From Limanda limanda (taxonomy: Eukaryota > Chordata > Actinopteri > Pleuronectiformes > Pleuronectidae), in assembly GCF_963576545.1 (NCBI RefSeq), contig NC_083658.1, positions 9,441,428 through 9,505,427 of the forward strand: a stretch of DNA of 64,000 nucleotides, read 5' to 3'. The translations under genes and the position numbers were made by a program. Shown here piece after piece: positions 10,683 to 24,750 of this stretch. The notes beneath the pieces are model-generated. The model ran no database searches. It was given only the letters and a program-made list of their open reading frames with translations, and was not told the DNA's origin. Numbering within the stretch: position 1 is the stretch's first letter; each line of letters starts with the position of its first letter.

Positions 10683-13621
10683 GCAGCTACAGCAACACAT
10701 CATAGCAAACACAAACAACATGCTGGACAGGCATTTTCTACTTTTCTATGTTGCAGGTAGTAAACAATGAGTCATGTTGTAAACTTCTTCACACTGACAG
10801 AAGCACATCAGTTATTGATTGCAGCTATTACCAAATCTCAAATGGGTTATTTTTGTAGTCAACATGGTGTAAACAGACTCCAGAAGGGCCCGAAGAGTAG
10901 CTGCCTTTGTTTTCCAAGGAACCGGCACCGCAGCAGCAGCCCCAGGGTGCCGCCAAACACCTGTTGGTTGATGGATTAGCACCTTTAAACAACAATCTGC
11001 TTAAAATATCCAGATTGGGATGTTACTCACACAATGTTTTCAAAACTGCTGTTCCATGATACCCATATATCATTTCAATGTCAAATTCTCTTAATTTGTT
11101 TTCTTTTTAAACATTTACGACTGTAAAACGCAGGGGAAACATATAACTCAGCATCCACTTAAAAAACTTTTGTCCTTCTCAACCAAATCGAATCGCCTCA
11201 TTGATTAGAGTTATATGGTAGAGAGTAAAACAGCTATTTCCAAGGTGGAGATTAGCACTGTCATCATCGAAAGCAGCAATGCGATGCGCCACAAAGAGAC
11301 AAAGCACAGTTCTTTTGAGCAAACATATCCGTGGAAGTGAGGGCATGCAAAATAACCAAACTGAGAACCCAGTATCTCAGTTCTACCTACTCATCACACA
11401 TTCACTCACAGCCGAGCAACTTGCAAACGAATTTTCTCTAAAGATAGCATGGATTTTGGGGCAACATAAAAAAACAAAATGTTGGCACAGTTTTTGAGAA
11501 GTGCTTGACGCCGTTGCCAAAACTATTGTGTGAAAAAAATCAAGCAAATCCCAAAGTGAGCTTCATCAGCCACCAGAAAATCTGACTGGCACAGCTTGAT
11601 GCAGTCATTTAGAGTGCAGCATGCATATCCTTAGCCATTAATGAATCTACAGATGTAACCGGGACAAAATCGCTATACAGCAGCTGAGCATTAGCAAAGC
11701 TGAGCATTATAAAAGAGAAGAAAGAGCATAGTGAGGACCTGTGGAGTGTAACACCACTTGAGACACATACAATAGGAGAGGACATACATGAGGCAATGAA
11801 GGAGAAGCTGAGAAAGAGGAAGACAGATCTGAAACAGCTGCTCTGAGTCACCACAGATACCACGGAAGGAAGAGAGGAGGGCTGTACCACAGATGAACGA
11901 GGATATCCCTCATATCCTATCCCAACACTGTATTATCCATCAGACTGTTCTGTGTGTCATTCTGTTACAAGACTTTGCCGAAGTAATTGATACAATAATG
12001 AAACTCATCAACCGCCTTGGGCCATCCTAATCACATCAGCATCGCCCGCTGAGACCTATCAATCGCCAACAATGTAAGATGACTCAGCAAAAAGTCAACG
12101 TTGCAGAGGAAGCAATGCCCCGTTTCTACATGAGCACATACAAATATGAATTCAGCAGGTTATTATATGAAATCATTATTATAAGAATCTGGTCTACGTG
12201 TGGGTGATTATAAAAGAGCAGAGGAGCAGTCAAATGTTGACCGGCTCCAAGTATTGCTCCTCAATGCATAAGGTCTGTAGTATTTATATTGCTTTTTAAC
12301 AATTTCTATTTCATATAAACGCCCACTATCCAGAAATTAAGCAATGCTATCTCAGTTATCTCACTGCAGTATGTTTTCACAATTAAGAAAAAAATAACAA
12401 AATCAAATCCCCAAGTACATTTTGTACATGCACTCGCGTATTTGTTTTCACGGCTAAATCAAAAGATGCTCAAAAACTACTGGGGCCTATCTGACTAGCC
12501 TTTTATCATTTAGCAGCAAGTTGACCCATGTAGACAAAGAATGATGACAGTTTTTCTAGTACAGTAGGCCTAGCCCTAGACAGAAGTGAAACCCAGGGTT
12601 GATGGAGTTTTTCAGCTGCAACACAGACCCAAGTACTCTTTAGTAATACTTTTAGGGTTGAGTGGGGAAGCAGTTACCCACTAATGAAGGATCTTAGAGA
12701 GGGTTTTGTGGTTGATTGTGTCTTTCCTTCCCTAGCCGAGCGTGGAGTAATGTCTCTGATCCATTGCCCCTCAGTCCCTTGTGTCTGTTGGACATCTGGC
12801 AACTCGCGATTCATTTGTGTGATGTGAAACATTAAACTCACATAGTGTCTACCACCCTCCAGGGTATGTTTGATCCTCTCGCTCTGACCAGGAAACACAG
12901 GTGAACAGATAACTCTCCATCATTCTCTGGCATTTTGAGTAGGTGTGTGTGTGTGTATGATGTGAGATTTACTGGTCCTTCACATTGTGCATTACCTGCA
13001 GAAACATAAACCATACAATCATCCCACTCTTTGTGTGCAAGGAGTGTGCATTTTAAATGTTTTTAAATGTAGAAAATTGGGCTTTCTTATATTCATGGGC
13101 AGAATAATTTTTGTATTCATAGGTGTAAACCTTTTTTCCTTTCAACTGAGACAGCCTAAAATATCAATGTGTAGCTGACCTGGCTTTAACCAGCAAGGGT
13201 TCTCCTCAATACACTTGCATTTGCAGGTGCATGTGTGTGTGTAAACTCCACACATAGGAGAAAAGCCACACCTCACTAAATGGTGGGGACATTTTATGGA
13301 AATATACATGCATGTAAACATAAGGTTTATGTTTATATGTTGTACGATAAGTTAGTGTAGTAATTATCGTGACAGCCCATCACATGAGTTGGAATTCTAT
13401 TGTTGTTTTAGTCACAGGTCTTCAAGTACGCAACATCTGGAATTGCTCAGTATTCCCTCTGAGCCCATTATCCAACATGTTTGTGTTTACAATTCAAGAT
13501 CAGGAAGAATCTGACACAACTCCTAGCATTTAGGTTATTTTGTAAGAACTGAGACATGAGCTACAGAAATGTGTAAAATCCAAATAAGTGTATCTTGTCT
13601 ATCAGTTAGAGAGCCACACTC
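10683..13621. other. Unassigned stretch
   Basis: I see no supported gene in these 2.9 kb. The longest open frame (11609-11890 minus, 93 codons) is hydrophobic low-complexity sequence with no family match. The stretch around 11170-11520 has little simple sequence and could be ordinary unique DNA. Short GT runs lie near 12940 and 13230. Confidence 0.5.
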
Positions 13622-13622
13622 T

Positions 13623-13669
13623 CTCCTGTCAGACTATTGAAGCTTAATAATACTACTCTCTGACAGGAG
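13623..13669. other. Short perfect inverted repeat (hairpin)
   Basis: CTCCTGTCAGA at 13623-13633 is matched exactly by its reverse complement TCTGACAGGAG at 13659-13669, with a 25-base AT-rich loop. There is no U-run and no sign that it is transcribed, so it may be chance or the scar of a small element. Confidence 0.5.
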
Positions 13670-13879
13670 GCTTTTTACACAGTATTTGTTGAGCTCATCA
13701 TCTGTGGCAGCTTTAATTTTTGGGCCGTATGACAAGATTTTCTGTCGTCTGCGTTACACTGGTACTCTCCGAAAGAATATCGTCATGAAAGTGGAATAAG
13801 TGTACAAGGATAAACACTATTTTCAAACCTACTTTCCAGAACTATTATCTCATATCTGGGCCAATATTATACTGTTGTG
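13670..13879. other. Unassigned spacer
   Basis: Nothing is recognisable between the hairpin and the LINE scrap. Confidence 0.4.
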
Positions 13880-14124
13880 TATATTGCTTAAAGGCACGAG
13901 TATGCAAACATCCAGCCTGCCAGCCTCCCACCTACCTCCCCTGAGACAACCAGGAATCCATATTTGGGACTCGTCTGGCCTTTTGAGTGGGAGAAGGCTG
14001 TTCTAGAGACTTGTTTTATTTGTCGGTTAAATGACATGTCCGGGTCAAATATAACTCTCAAATTCCTTACAATAGAGCTGGGGGCAAAGCTTATACCATC
14101 CAAGGTAACTGTCTGGTCAGACAA
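13880..14124 (-). mobile_element. L2-like LINE, reverse transcriptase scrap
   Basis: This minus-strand fragment reads SDQTVTLDGISFAPSS then VRNLRVIFDPDMSFNRQIKQ. It is the block just downstream of the catalytic domain in CR1/L2-group reverse transcriptases and the same protein region as ARNLGVTLDSQL in the copy at 3700-4133. It is open for about 45 recognisable residues, after which the frame loses similarity near 13985. Both ends are truncated. Confidence 0.8.
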
Positions 14125-16599
<2,475 letters not shown>

Positions 16600-16682
16600 A
16601 CTGTATTGCTGACTGTTGTACGGCGACCTTGAGTGCCCTGAAAGGCGCCTTATAAATAAAATGTATTATTATTATTATTATT
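16600..16682 (+). repeat. LINE 3' end fragment with (ATT)n tail
   Basis: The sequence GAAAGGCGCCTTATAAATAA followed by (ATT)7 is a familiar 3' terminus of CR1/L2-group LINEs in fish, with the microsatellite as the element's tail. No coding part remains. Confidence 0.65.
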
Positions 16683-17703
16683 AAAACAATATTTTATTGA
16701 TTTAAGTTAGTGTTTACTAGTACCATCAAATAAAACAGCAAATATTGAAACATGATTTAAAAAAACCATAATAGGTCATTCATGGTCATACATAAGTACC
16801 AATATACCAAAACCTGTTGATGTTCATGCAACATGGATGAATCTTGTTGCATTGAACTGTTCAGAAAAGGTCAGATAATTTCAACTGAGATATTAACACA
16901 ACCTTTCACTCTATCGCTCATATATGTGGTGTTCACATAACACAATCACCGACTGTATCTACTTTTCTTCTGGGGGTCTTTTCCAAATTGGAACATTGGA
17001 TTACCTGACACCTAGATATGTGTACGATAAAGGTATGTCAGTGTGTGTGTGTTGGTTTGTGTGTGTGATTGTCCCCCAAATTTGGGGAGGTGCACAACAC
17101 AGTGTGTTAATTCTGACTTCATTTGTTAATTACCCTGTTATTTCTGCACTTTTCTCAGCATATAATCAACTTTAAGATACAAAGTTGGATGTGAGTGTTC
17201 AGTCCAGTGTGTGTTATTCCTCCATGGTGTTCCTAGGTGTCACCCTGGTGTGAGAAATGATCCCAGCGACAGACAAATTTTGAGTGAAACACACTAGTGA
17301 GCAACAGCGAGGCGAGTGTGTCATAAGATTGTCTCGGTTGTCATTCTCAGCTGAAGGTCAGACATCATGCTGAATTATGACAAGCTCTGACTTTATGCAG
17401 TAATACAGTTTAGCTTGGATTATTGATGAAATTAATAATAGGCAATCTTGTAAAATGCTGCCAGTTCCTTAATGTGCACTATATGTCAATTAGTATCTTG
17501 AGTGACGCTGGGTTTAATACCAATGATGAGGAAACTACTTAATTCCTGGCATGTTCATTGTTGATTATAATCAAGTTCATATTTTCCACAAATGGTAAAA
17601 AAAAATGTATAAAAAATGTGTAAAAAATATCACCTGCCTTTGCCATCCATTTTTCAAACAGGAAGTCTCAATGTGACGTCATCACAGTAATGACAGACTG
17701 CTG

Positions 17704-17707
<4 letters not shown>
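16683..17707. other. Unassigned stretch
   Basis: I find no supported gene or repeat. A short GT run lies at 17040-17070. The 83-codon open frame at 16924-17175 spans that run and matches nothing. Confidence 0.5.
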
Positions 17708-17775
<68 letters not shown>

Positions 17776-17780
17776 TGTGC
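17708..17780. repeat. Long (TG)n microsatellite
   Basis: About 33 pure TG units end in GTGAGTGTGCGTG. This is alternating purine-pyrimidine DNA. Confidence 0.97.
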
Positions 17781-18384
17781 GTGAAATCCTGGCTGATAAC
17801 AAGGTAAAATGAACTTGAGCATAATCAAGCCACATTACAAGGCGATCGCACTCCTGCTCAGACTTAGCACTGATGATAGAGGAGGAATAATCAGCCAGAT
17901 GAGATAAAAGTAGTGATCCATCACCGGGCCCCAGGGTTTCCAGGCCTTAGGGGTATGGAGGCCCCTTAAACTCCAAGAGGCCGATCCATCATTTAACATA
18001 CTATAAGAAGGCAAGGGATTTTAACATGAAAGATAATGCAGGTGCGGTGTTATCTGGTGCTCTTATAGACCTCTGTTACTGCTGATGGGGAATCCTCTCT
18101 TATCTCCAGCCAAGAGAAAACTGACCTTGTGACACTGTGTAAGAGCAGCAAAAAGAAAAGGTTCAACATCCACAGTGAGAAAAAGTAACATCTGCTGTTA
18201 AATTCAAGAAAAATATTGTAGGCCAAGGTAAGTGTATTATCTCTGTATGAAGCAATGAATTAAGAATGAACATGTTCTGTTAGGTTCTCACTTGTTCATC
18301 ATGCAACATCATGATGAACAGACTGAAGTGACATTTTGTCTCACTGCATTCATTAAGCTTACAATTATGGAGGGTTTCATGGGC
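17781..18384. other. Unassigned stretch with an exon-like non-coding segment
   Basis: There is no protein-coding gene. CTCTTATCTCCAG ending at 18110 resembles a splice acceptor and CCAAG|GTAAGT at 18224-18234 a strong donor. All three frames of the 118 bases between them contain stops, so it could only be a non-coding exon or chance. Confidence 0.4.
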
Positions 18385-18640
18385 CAAAACTATATACACA
18401 GTATATATACATTAATAATTATATAAATATATAAATAAAAGGATAAAATTAAAAATAAATACATATTTACATAATCAAATGCCTAAATAAATTAGAAATT
18501 GTGTATTCATAAATGTATTTATAAAAATATATATTTTTACATTTATTTAAACATTTTGAATTTGATTTATAAATTTATTAATATATTTTGAGCTTTATCA
18601 ATTAATTTTATCAGTATCTTAATATACTTTTATTTATCGC
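18385..18640. repeat. AT-rich low-complexity tract
   Basis: About 250 bases are almost entirely A and T, with recurring ATAAAT, TTTATTTA and ATATAT words. It may behave as a DNA-unwinding or matrix-attachment type sequence, but that is inference from composition only. Confidence 0.8.
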
Positions 18641-19772
18641 TTCACACTTAATGTGAGGGAACTTGTTATAATGCCTGTACGTATATTAATGACCCAAAAC
18701 TGCAGGATTGTTAAATACAGAGCAGCTGTGATCTCCCCAATCTATAAGATTTAACAGAATTACAATTAGAATCAATGGATCCTAACCTCCACTCTGGGAT
18801 ATTATTTGGAAATAGAAGTTTGAAAGTGAAGATTATTTCTTTGTGTTTTGTAAGTGATTTCCAGTGAGCTCTGTGTGCCTCATGCCACAGTCATTGCAGC
18901 AATTTCACACACTCATCCTTAATGATACACACACAGTGTTAGAATAAACTATCAAAAATGATTAATGACTCGACTCTGCAACTGCTGTTTTATGGTATCT
19001 GAACGTAATATGCTGTAGTTTGTTTTGTATCTTATATTTCAATTGAAGGTTCATAGGGAACAGATATGTCGGGCGAGCACCACTAAAGCCGTTTGTTTTA
19101 AAGGTAATGATGAAGTGGATCCATATTCTGCTTCAGTTCACCGCCTCACATATGCATCGCCACTTTCCCATCTCCTAAAATGTTTGTGCTCATCGGTCTG
19201 AGTTTCAATGTAATGCGCACATTCTCCCGTCTAGTTTGTTTTTCATGAATCCCAATACTTGGCATATGCAAATTTCAGCGCATGCTAGGTCACATATATG
19301 CTTTGTCTGAATGTGAGGTGCCAATGGGACACAATCTATTGCCATTTCTGTATTAAAGTATACGGATTACATTCACTCGCACCTCGTCACAGTGAAGATG
19401 TTTGAATCTAATGATGTTCCTCTCAGAGGGAACTCTGTTTAGCTGCTTCAGTAGAACGCAAGATGCAGCAGAGTGTTGATATTGTGGAACGTGGTTTGAT
19501 CTGGAATGATTTGCTCATGTAGTGGGCGTAGGCATCTAGTGTTGTTATCTCCCACTGCATCGCAATGGTTAGTTCTTAGACACACTGTACTGCCATACTG
19601 TACACTGTAAAAACAAAACTTTACTATTACACATATATTTCACAGCACTTTAAGTTGACTATTTGATTGTTCACTGAGTGACAGACCTAAAACTGTAAAA
19701 TATGGCCTCATTGTATTGTACTGTGATGCAGAATGATGTACATAGGTACAGTCTAGTACACATAGTTAATGT
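18641..19772. other. Unassigned stretch, possibly conserved around 19180-19470
   Basis: There is no gene. The part 19180-19470 is free of simple repeats, has ATATGCAAAT (an octamer-like POU site) at about 19264 and varied composition. That is compatible with conserved non-coding DNA but does not prove it. Confidence 0.4.
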
Positions 19773-20108
19773 TTGTTAGGGTTCCTACCATGTAGAGACT
19801 CACTTTATCTGAAATATTTCTTGGTCTCCCACACCCAGCCACAGACAAAGGTGTTGCTTTTCAGCATACTTTTAATTAACTCCGAAATAACCTCACAACA
19901 GTCAACCCAGATACTCCAGCAGTTTCTGCTGAATGTCTAGCTTTTAGGCTCTCCCCATGCGGGTCTCTCCCACTGGCAGCTCAGCTGCTGCCTTTTGAAT
20001 CCAGGGAGAGTTGATTGGCCAACTAGTCTCAACTGTGCCAATCCCCTCTCCCTGGTTCACCTAGAGTAGCTCACAGAGCCACCTCCACATCCCTTTCTTG
20101 TTCTACAT
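19773..20108 (-). repeat. Possible solo LTR or other repeat
   Basis: Read on the minus strand this block starts TGTAGAACAAGAAAGGG and ends GGAACCCTAACA, the TG...CA form of an LTR. It is richer in GC and CpG than its flanks. I find no convincing target duplication and no TATA or polyadenylation signal that would prove an LTR. Other dispersed repeat types are equally possible. Confidence 0.25.
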
Positions 20109-21734
20109 GTCTATATATTCCTCCTGTCCCTCCTTCTGTCTCTTTCTTTGTCTTCATCTTGCTCTCACTACATGTGGCAAGTTCTTAGAAAAGATGAAGT
20201 GAGCTTATCGAAGATCTTTTTTGCAGTGTTAAAGCTCAAAATGATTCTTTCAGGTGTCTGTGTGTGTGTGTGTGTGGTGTTGACAATAACCAGGTATTTT
20301 AGTCGATTGGTGCCTCTGTTTAAGGCACGATCCCAATTAGTGTTGATGTTTTCGTCCAAGCATTCATTTTCAGGGTGTCACAGTCTCGATTTGAATTGTC
20401 ATTCAGCAATTTCTCAAACAGATATTAAGTAAACAGTTGTAGTCAATCATTTCTTAGAACTGCCACTCCAGACAATTACATACTGTTGATGTAATAGGCC
20501 AAGATTCCGCCACGTCTCCAAGAAACAACATTCACATATTACTAAATCGGAATAAACATGGTCTTTGGTTGGATTATTTTCAGAGACACATTTTTTAAAG
20601 AACGGAGTGCTGCATTCATGAATTACATTAGCTTTCGTAGATGTGGGGGTGGTTAAGGTTGTTGAGGAATGTACTGTCTCACCAGAGGTCAGTGTTCACA
20701 TGCTGAATCCTTGTTCAGGGTTTAGACAACAAAAACACTTTGGATAAAGTCAGTAAATGATGGTTGTTTTACTTAAATTTAATTGAACAGGTTGTGTCTG
20801 AAGTCCCTATGAACCTTCTGTATTAAATCAGACCACAAACCGTAACAAAGTACTGTGAGAACAGAACCAAATAAAAATGTTGGATTCAATACAAGTGGAT
20901 GTTGTATTAACAAGATCTAACATCTGTATCAATACATTTGCAACTTGCCAAATACATACAACGATTACGATTGAGGAGCTGCTTCCCATGTGTTATTCAG
21001 TCCCCCCCCCCATCTCTGTCCGATCAATGCTATCGAAAATGTTGCCAGTTCTGTTTATTCTGCAGACGAACCAACTTTTCCAGAAGTCTACCACGGAAGA
21101 AACACTCCCCGTCTCTCTTTCCATTCCCTTCGCCTCTCAAGGACAGAACAGAGAGGAGTAGATACCGCACTGCAACCTGATCTATATTCTGGACAGGCAG
21201 TGCACTATATAAAGAGAGTGATGGGCCTTTGTAAGTCTACCTGGCTCACTTTCCACCAAAACTTCCTGAAGCCTTTCTTCACAAGCAAGTGTCCGATAAG
21301 GTTGGCTGCAGGGATAGGCGAAAAGGTCTGTGTACCGACACTGCTGTCTCCTCCGAATGTCTCCTCGGCCATTCAAAGGCTGCACTCACTGCTCCTCTCC
21401 TCTACTTCTCTATCTACCCAACTGATATTGAAATACATTTTCTTGAAGCGAGCTCGTTTGATATTATCGTGTGTAATACCAGATAGAACATGTTGAGATA
21501 TATAACCCAGATTTAAATGCCGCATTCATAGCGCACTAGGCCGTACAAGAGAAGCAAGTTTCTGAGGAGAGTCTTATTTTGTTAAACTTCAGTCTACATT
21601 TTGATGAGGTTCACTTAGGAAGAGGAGTGTGGGAAGGAAGATCTTAACAAATGTGTGTGATTAGTATAGCAATAATACACATGTTCAAATACGTCAAAAT
21701 AAGTGGCGTTGGCACTGTCAATTTTACTGCTTAA
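20109..21734. other. Unassigned stretch with a 168-codon open frame
   Basis: A plus-strand open frame at 20990-21496 (168 codons) is the longest one not explained by a transposon. It has no domain, signal peptide or repeat I recognise. Overlapping frames of 94 and 80 codons in the same area suggest a stop-poor stretch rather than coding selection. At about 21200-21226 a GCACTATATA word followed by GAGTGATGGG resembles one at 23058-23088. No gene is claimed. Confidence 0.4.
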
Positions 21735-21797
21735 AGGATTCTGTTTTTTGAATATGGGCAATGCCAATAAGATTTTGATTGATTTATTGAATTGAGG
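21735..21797 (+). repeat. LINE 3' end fragment (L2-like tail A)
   Basis: TGAATATGGGCAATGCCAAT, then AAGATTTTGATTGATTTATTGA in two parts, matches the terminal part of the tail at 10600-10682. Only the last 60 bases remain. Confidence 0.5.
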
Positions 21798-21888
21798 CGA
21801 AACATCAAGACTTTACACCTTGAAAATAGCGGCAAAAATAAACCTGTCTGTCTTTGTCCTTGTGATGGTTCAAATATTTTGATAACAC
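21798..21888. other. Left flank of the Harbinger-like element
   Basis: This is ordinary sequence with no feature, ending at the TTA target duplication at 21889-21891. Confidence 0.4.
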
Positions 21889-21891
21889 TTA

Positions 21892-22853
21892 AGGCTCCAT
21901 TATGCTTCTACGTATCCGTTTCTCGGAGAGGGTTGCACGGAGAGCGGAGAGTCTTTTTGATTTTTACCTCTCCGACGACTGTACGTTGAAAACAATTCAC
22001 CGCCAAACCCATAGGTGGCGCAACGGAAGACGAGCTCAGAGAAGCCTACCCCATTTGGGAAGAAGAAGTCCACGTGTGTCTGTTTACCTCTGGTCTCCCA
22101 CACACTGAACCATGGCAACTAACAGAACTAAATAAAGTGACACCAAGCGGGTCAAAATGCTGGTGTTATCGTTTCTTAGCGCAGCGGTTCTCCGGTCTTG
22201 TTTCTGAACTGTGTTGCTGATTCCACAGCTTGAATCTGCTTGAGGCTACACGGAGCCAGCTAGCTCCCCTCTCAGCTAGCTCCCCCCAGCTTCCACACAC
22301 AGTCAGCAGGGACTCCCGGCACTAACTACTACCCAGTGTTTGCTTCTAACCTGACGGTATTATAGAAACAGTGTCATGATAGAAGTGGAATTAAAGTCGT
22401 GACGGCGGGTTTTTGCACCGTTACCACTGCAGTTAGCATGGTGGCTAGCCCGCTAGCCTAGCACGCTAGCGCCGTTATGAAAGCTCGTTATAACCGTATG
22501 TGACCGTGCACACATGCCGTCAGTGCTCTAACGAGCCACCGTCAGCCGGACAACTCCGCTGGCTGAACACACACGTCACATTAATCGTAGAATCGTAGTT
22601 GTGTTTGGGTTTGTTCAGACACAGGGAAGGAAGCAGGAAGTTTGAGGTCCGGAAATGACGTCATACGGAAATGATGTCGTTCGCGGACCAATCACAGCCA
22701 AGAGTCCGTTGGGTCTCCGAAATAAACACGGACAGTTAGAAAAATCAGAGGTGTACGAAAAGCTGTCCGAGGCGCTCAGAGAGGGCGTTCCATGACGGAT
22801 AGGGCGGTCTTATCTATCCGTTTTAGAAAAGACGTAGAAGCATAAATTGGCCT
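21892..22853. mobile_element. Non-autonomous Harbinger-like element (962 bp)
   Basis: The element has terminal inverted repeats. The left end AGGCTCCATTATGCTTCTAC and the inverse of the right end AGGCCAATTTATGCTTCTAC agree at 18 of 22 positions once the following GT is counted. It is flanked by a perfect 3-bp duplication, TTA at 21889-21891 and TTA at 22854-22856. A 3-bp TWA duplication with such ends is the mark of the PIF/Harbinger superfamily. No transposase or Myb-like protein is encoded; the short frames inside match nothing. The interior is strikingly CpG- and GC-rich compared with the window and contains repeated GCTAGC words at about 22440-22475. It would have been moved in trans by an autonomous relative. 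Confidence 0.85.
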
Positions 22854-22856
22854 TTA

Positions 22857-23100
22857 GAAGGAGTAAAGAAAGAAGGCTCTCCTCACCTCCCTTTGCCATT
22901 TTCCTTCCTGTCAATGGCGTTAGTGCAATGCATGATGGTATATATTGCTCGGTGAGTGACCATCGGTTGTACACAGCTTTTCATGATGCACTGACTCCAC
23001 TATATTGGGTATAAAAAGTTGGACTGCAACAAAAAATGGCAAATTCACTATATTCTGCACTATATAGTGATAAGTGAGTGATTTGGGCAACAGCTAAAGT
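22857..23100 (+). repeat. Probable dispersed repeat fragment
   Basis: The sequence ends with GCACTATATAGTGATAAGTG and AGTGATTTGGGCAACAGC, a motif I associate with a fish non-autonomous DNA element. Neither inverted end nor a target duplication could be placed, so class and limits are uncertain. Confidence 0.35.
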
Positions 23101-24750
23101 ATGTTATTCATTCCAAACAACAGAAATATAAGTTCAACGTCTATTATTGTCTTTTAACATTGTCCATTATGATGTTCTCTTTCCATTGTAATGGTAAGAG
23201 AAACCCATGCTTTGCTCAGAGCAAACTGTTTGTTTATTTGAATACATTCAACAAATTCAAACAACTGAAATGTCAACAACAATAATAATTACCCTAACCC
23301 CGATATTCCAAATAGCAGTGCTGATTCAACCCCAGTGCATAAGGCCACAACATAAGCCTCAAGGCCAGACTCTGCAGTGTGCCACTCTGGTGGCTCTGAA
23401 AGCCCAAGTGCCGACCATGTAATCCGGTTAGAGATTGGGATGTGATTCATGATCTTTAGGGGATGTCATGCCTTTCTCTTCCTCTCCCATTTTTCTGTCC
23501 TCTGTATGCAACACTGAGATAATCTCACACTCTAAGACTCTTCACTAATACGCAGTGTGAAATCCAGCCGTGTTCGGTGGGATTCCACACACTGGGAGGA
23601 GAGGCAGCGGGAGTTATGGTGGGAAAAAGGCAGTTTACTCTTGGCCTCAGCAAATGTTTCAAGCTAGACCTCATTAATTAGGAGCAGATGCAAATGTTGT
23701 CCCATATAACACACAATTTTAATACATTTTATGATTAACTAATTTGATAAGATGCTTTATAAGGTACTTTAACACTTGTAGATAAATTGCAGTTCTAGAC
23801 ATTTGACAATCCCTGAGAGTAAGGCCTTTACCATCATGTGTAACTGTTTAACTATTTAATGTAATTTTTAATCTAGGTTTATTGATGAAGAAAAAAAATA
23901 TAAATTTAAGTTGTAATGTCACTTCATGAGTGCTATTCTCAAAATGGCATTTTAAGTTTCAACCACAGTCAAACGTTGATTATAAAGACTAGTTGTACGC
24001 TGCAGTGGTCATTACTCTGGGATAATTTGTCTCCATCTCTGCACCTATTACAACATTTAGAGCAGTGAAGGAATCCACACAGGAAGTAAAGAAATCACTT
24101 TGCTCCCACTTTAAGATGTGTTGTTTGCTGTGCTCCTCAACAGGTCTCCCAGGCTGCCCTGTCTGTCTGCTGCTAATGTGCTTTCAGACAGTTAGTCAGT
24201 GAATGGCCTCTAATTTCTGCCCAATGGATCCTCAAGTCCTAACAGAATTGTATTACCTGTCTGTCCAGTGTGAAGCCCAAAAGCGATTTTCCTCTAATGA
24301 AGAACAGTTGAGAAGCAATCTAACCCGGGAGTGGGATAGCACTGTCCCCCTGCAATATCCAATTTGCACCGGATTCATCTCAATGCAGTAGCCCTTGTAG
24401 CTCCAGATTAGTGAAAATCTGCAATAGCAGGGGCTTAAAGTCCCAGACAATGCTGATTGATTGAGCTCAGGTCAGGTACACGTCTGCAGAGAAGAAATCC
24501 CACTTATTGGCTGTTTTCTAGCTCGTCCCTCTGTTATCTCTTGACTTTTTCAAGAATGCAGCACAGGAGTGGTTTCAGTGGGAAGAGAACATTATCTGTA
24601 GCTCTCCCTCTGGCACTGGCCGACTAAACTCTCCAGTTGTGTTGATGGACTGACCTAAGGTGGGCCACCGAGGGCCAAGGTCGTCATGGTGATGGAGCAG
24701 GTCGCATTAGGGAGACGGCAGAGAAAACCAGCATCTTTCATCTTGTGAAG
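23101..24750. other. Unassigned stretch
   Basis: There is no supported gene in these 1.65 kb. Composition is ordinary, with no microsatellite. Open frames are at most 71 codons and unremarkable. Confidence 0.5.

Noticed and set aside
17708..17780. CRISPR-like regular repeat array
   Set aside because: Dinucleotide microsatellite with no spacers; the DNA is vertebrate.
18110..18234. Coding exon between CTCCAG and AAG|GTAAGT
   Set aside because: All three frames contain stops; at best a non-coding exon.
20990..21496. 168-codon plus-strand open frame
   Set aside because: No domain, no start context, no splice support, and two other frames in the same area are also open; probably chance.
21902..22118. 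Overlapping 68- and 72-codon frames at the left end of the Harbinger-like element
   Set aside because: No transposase motif; they arise from the stop-poor GC-rich sequence.
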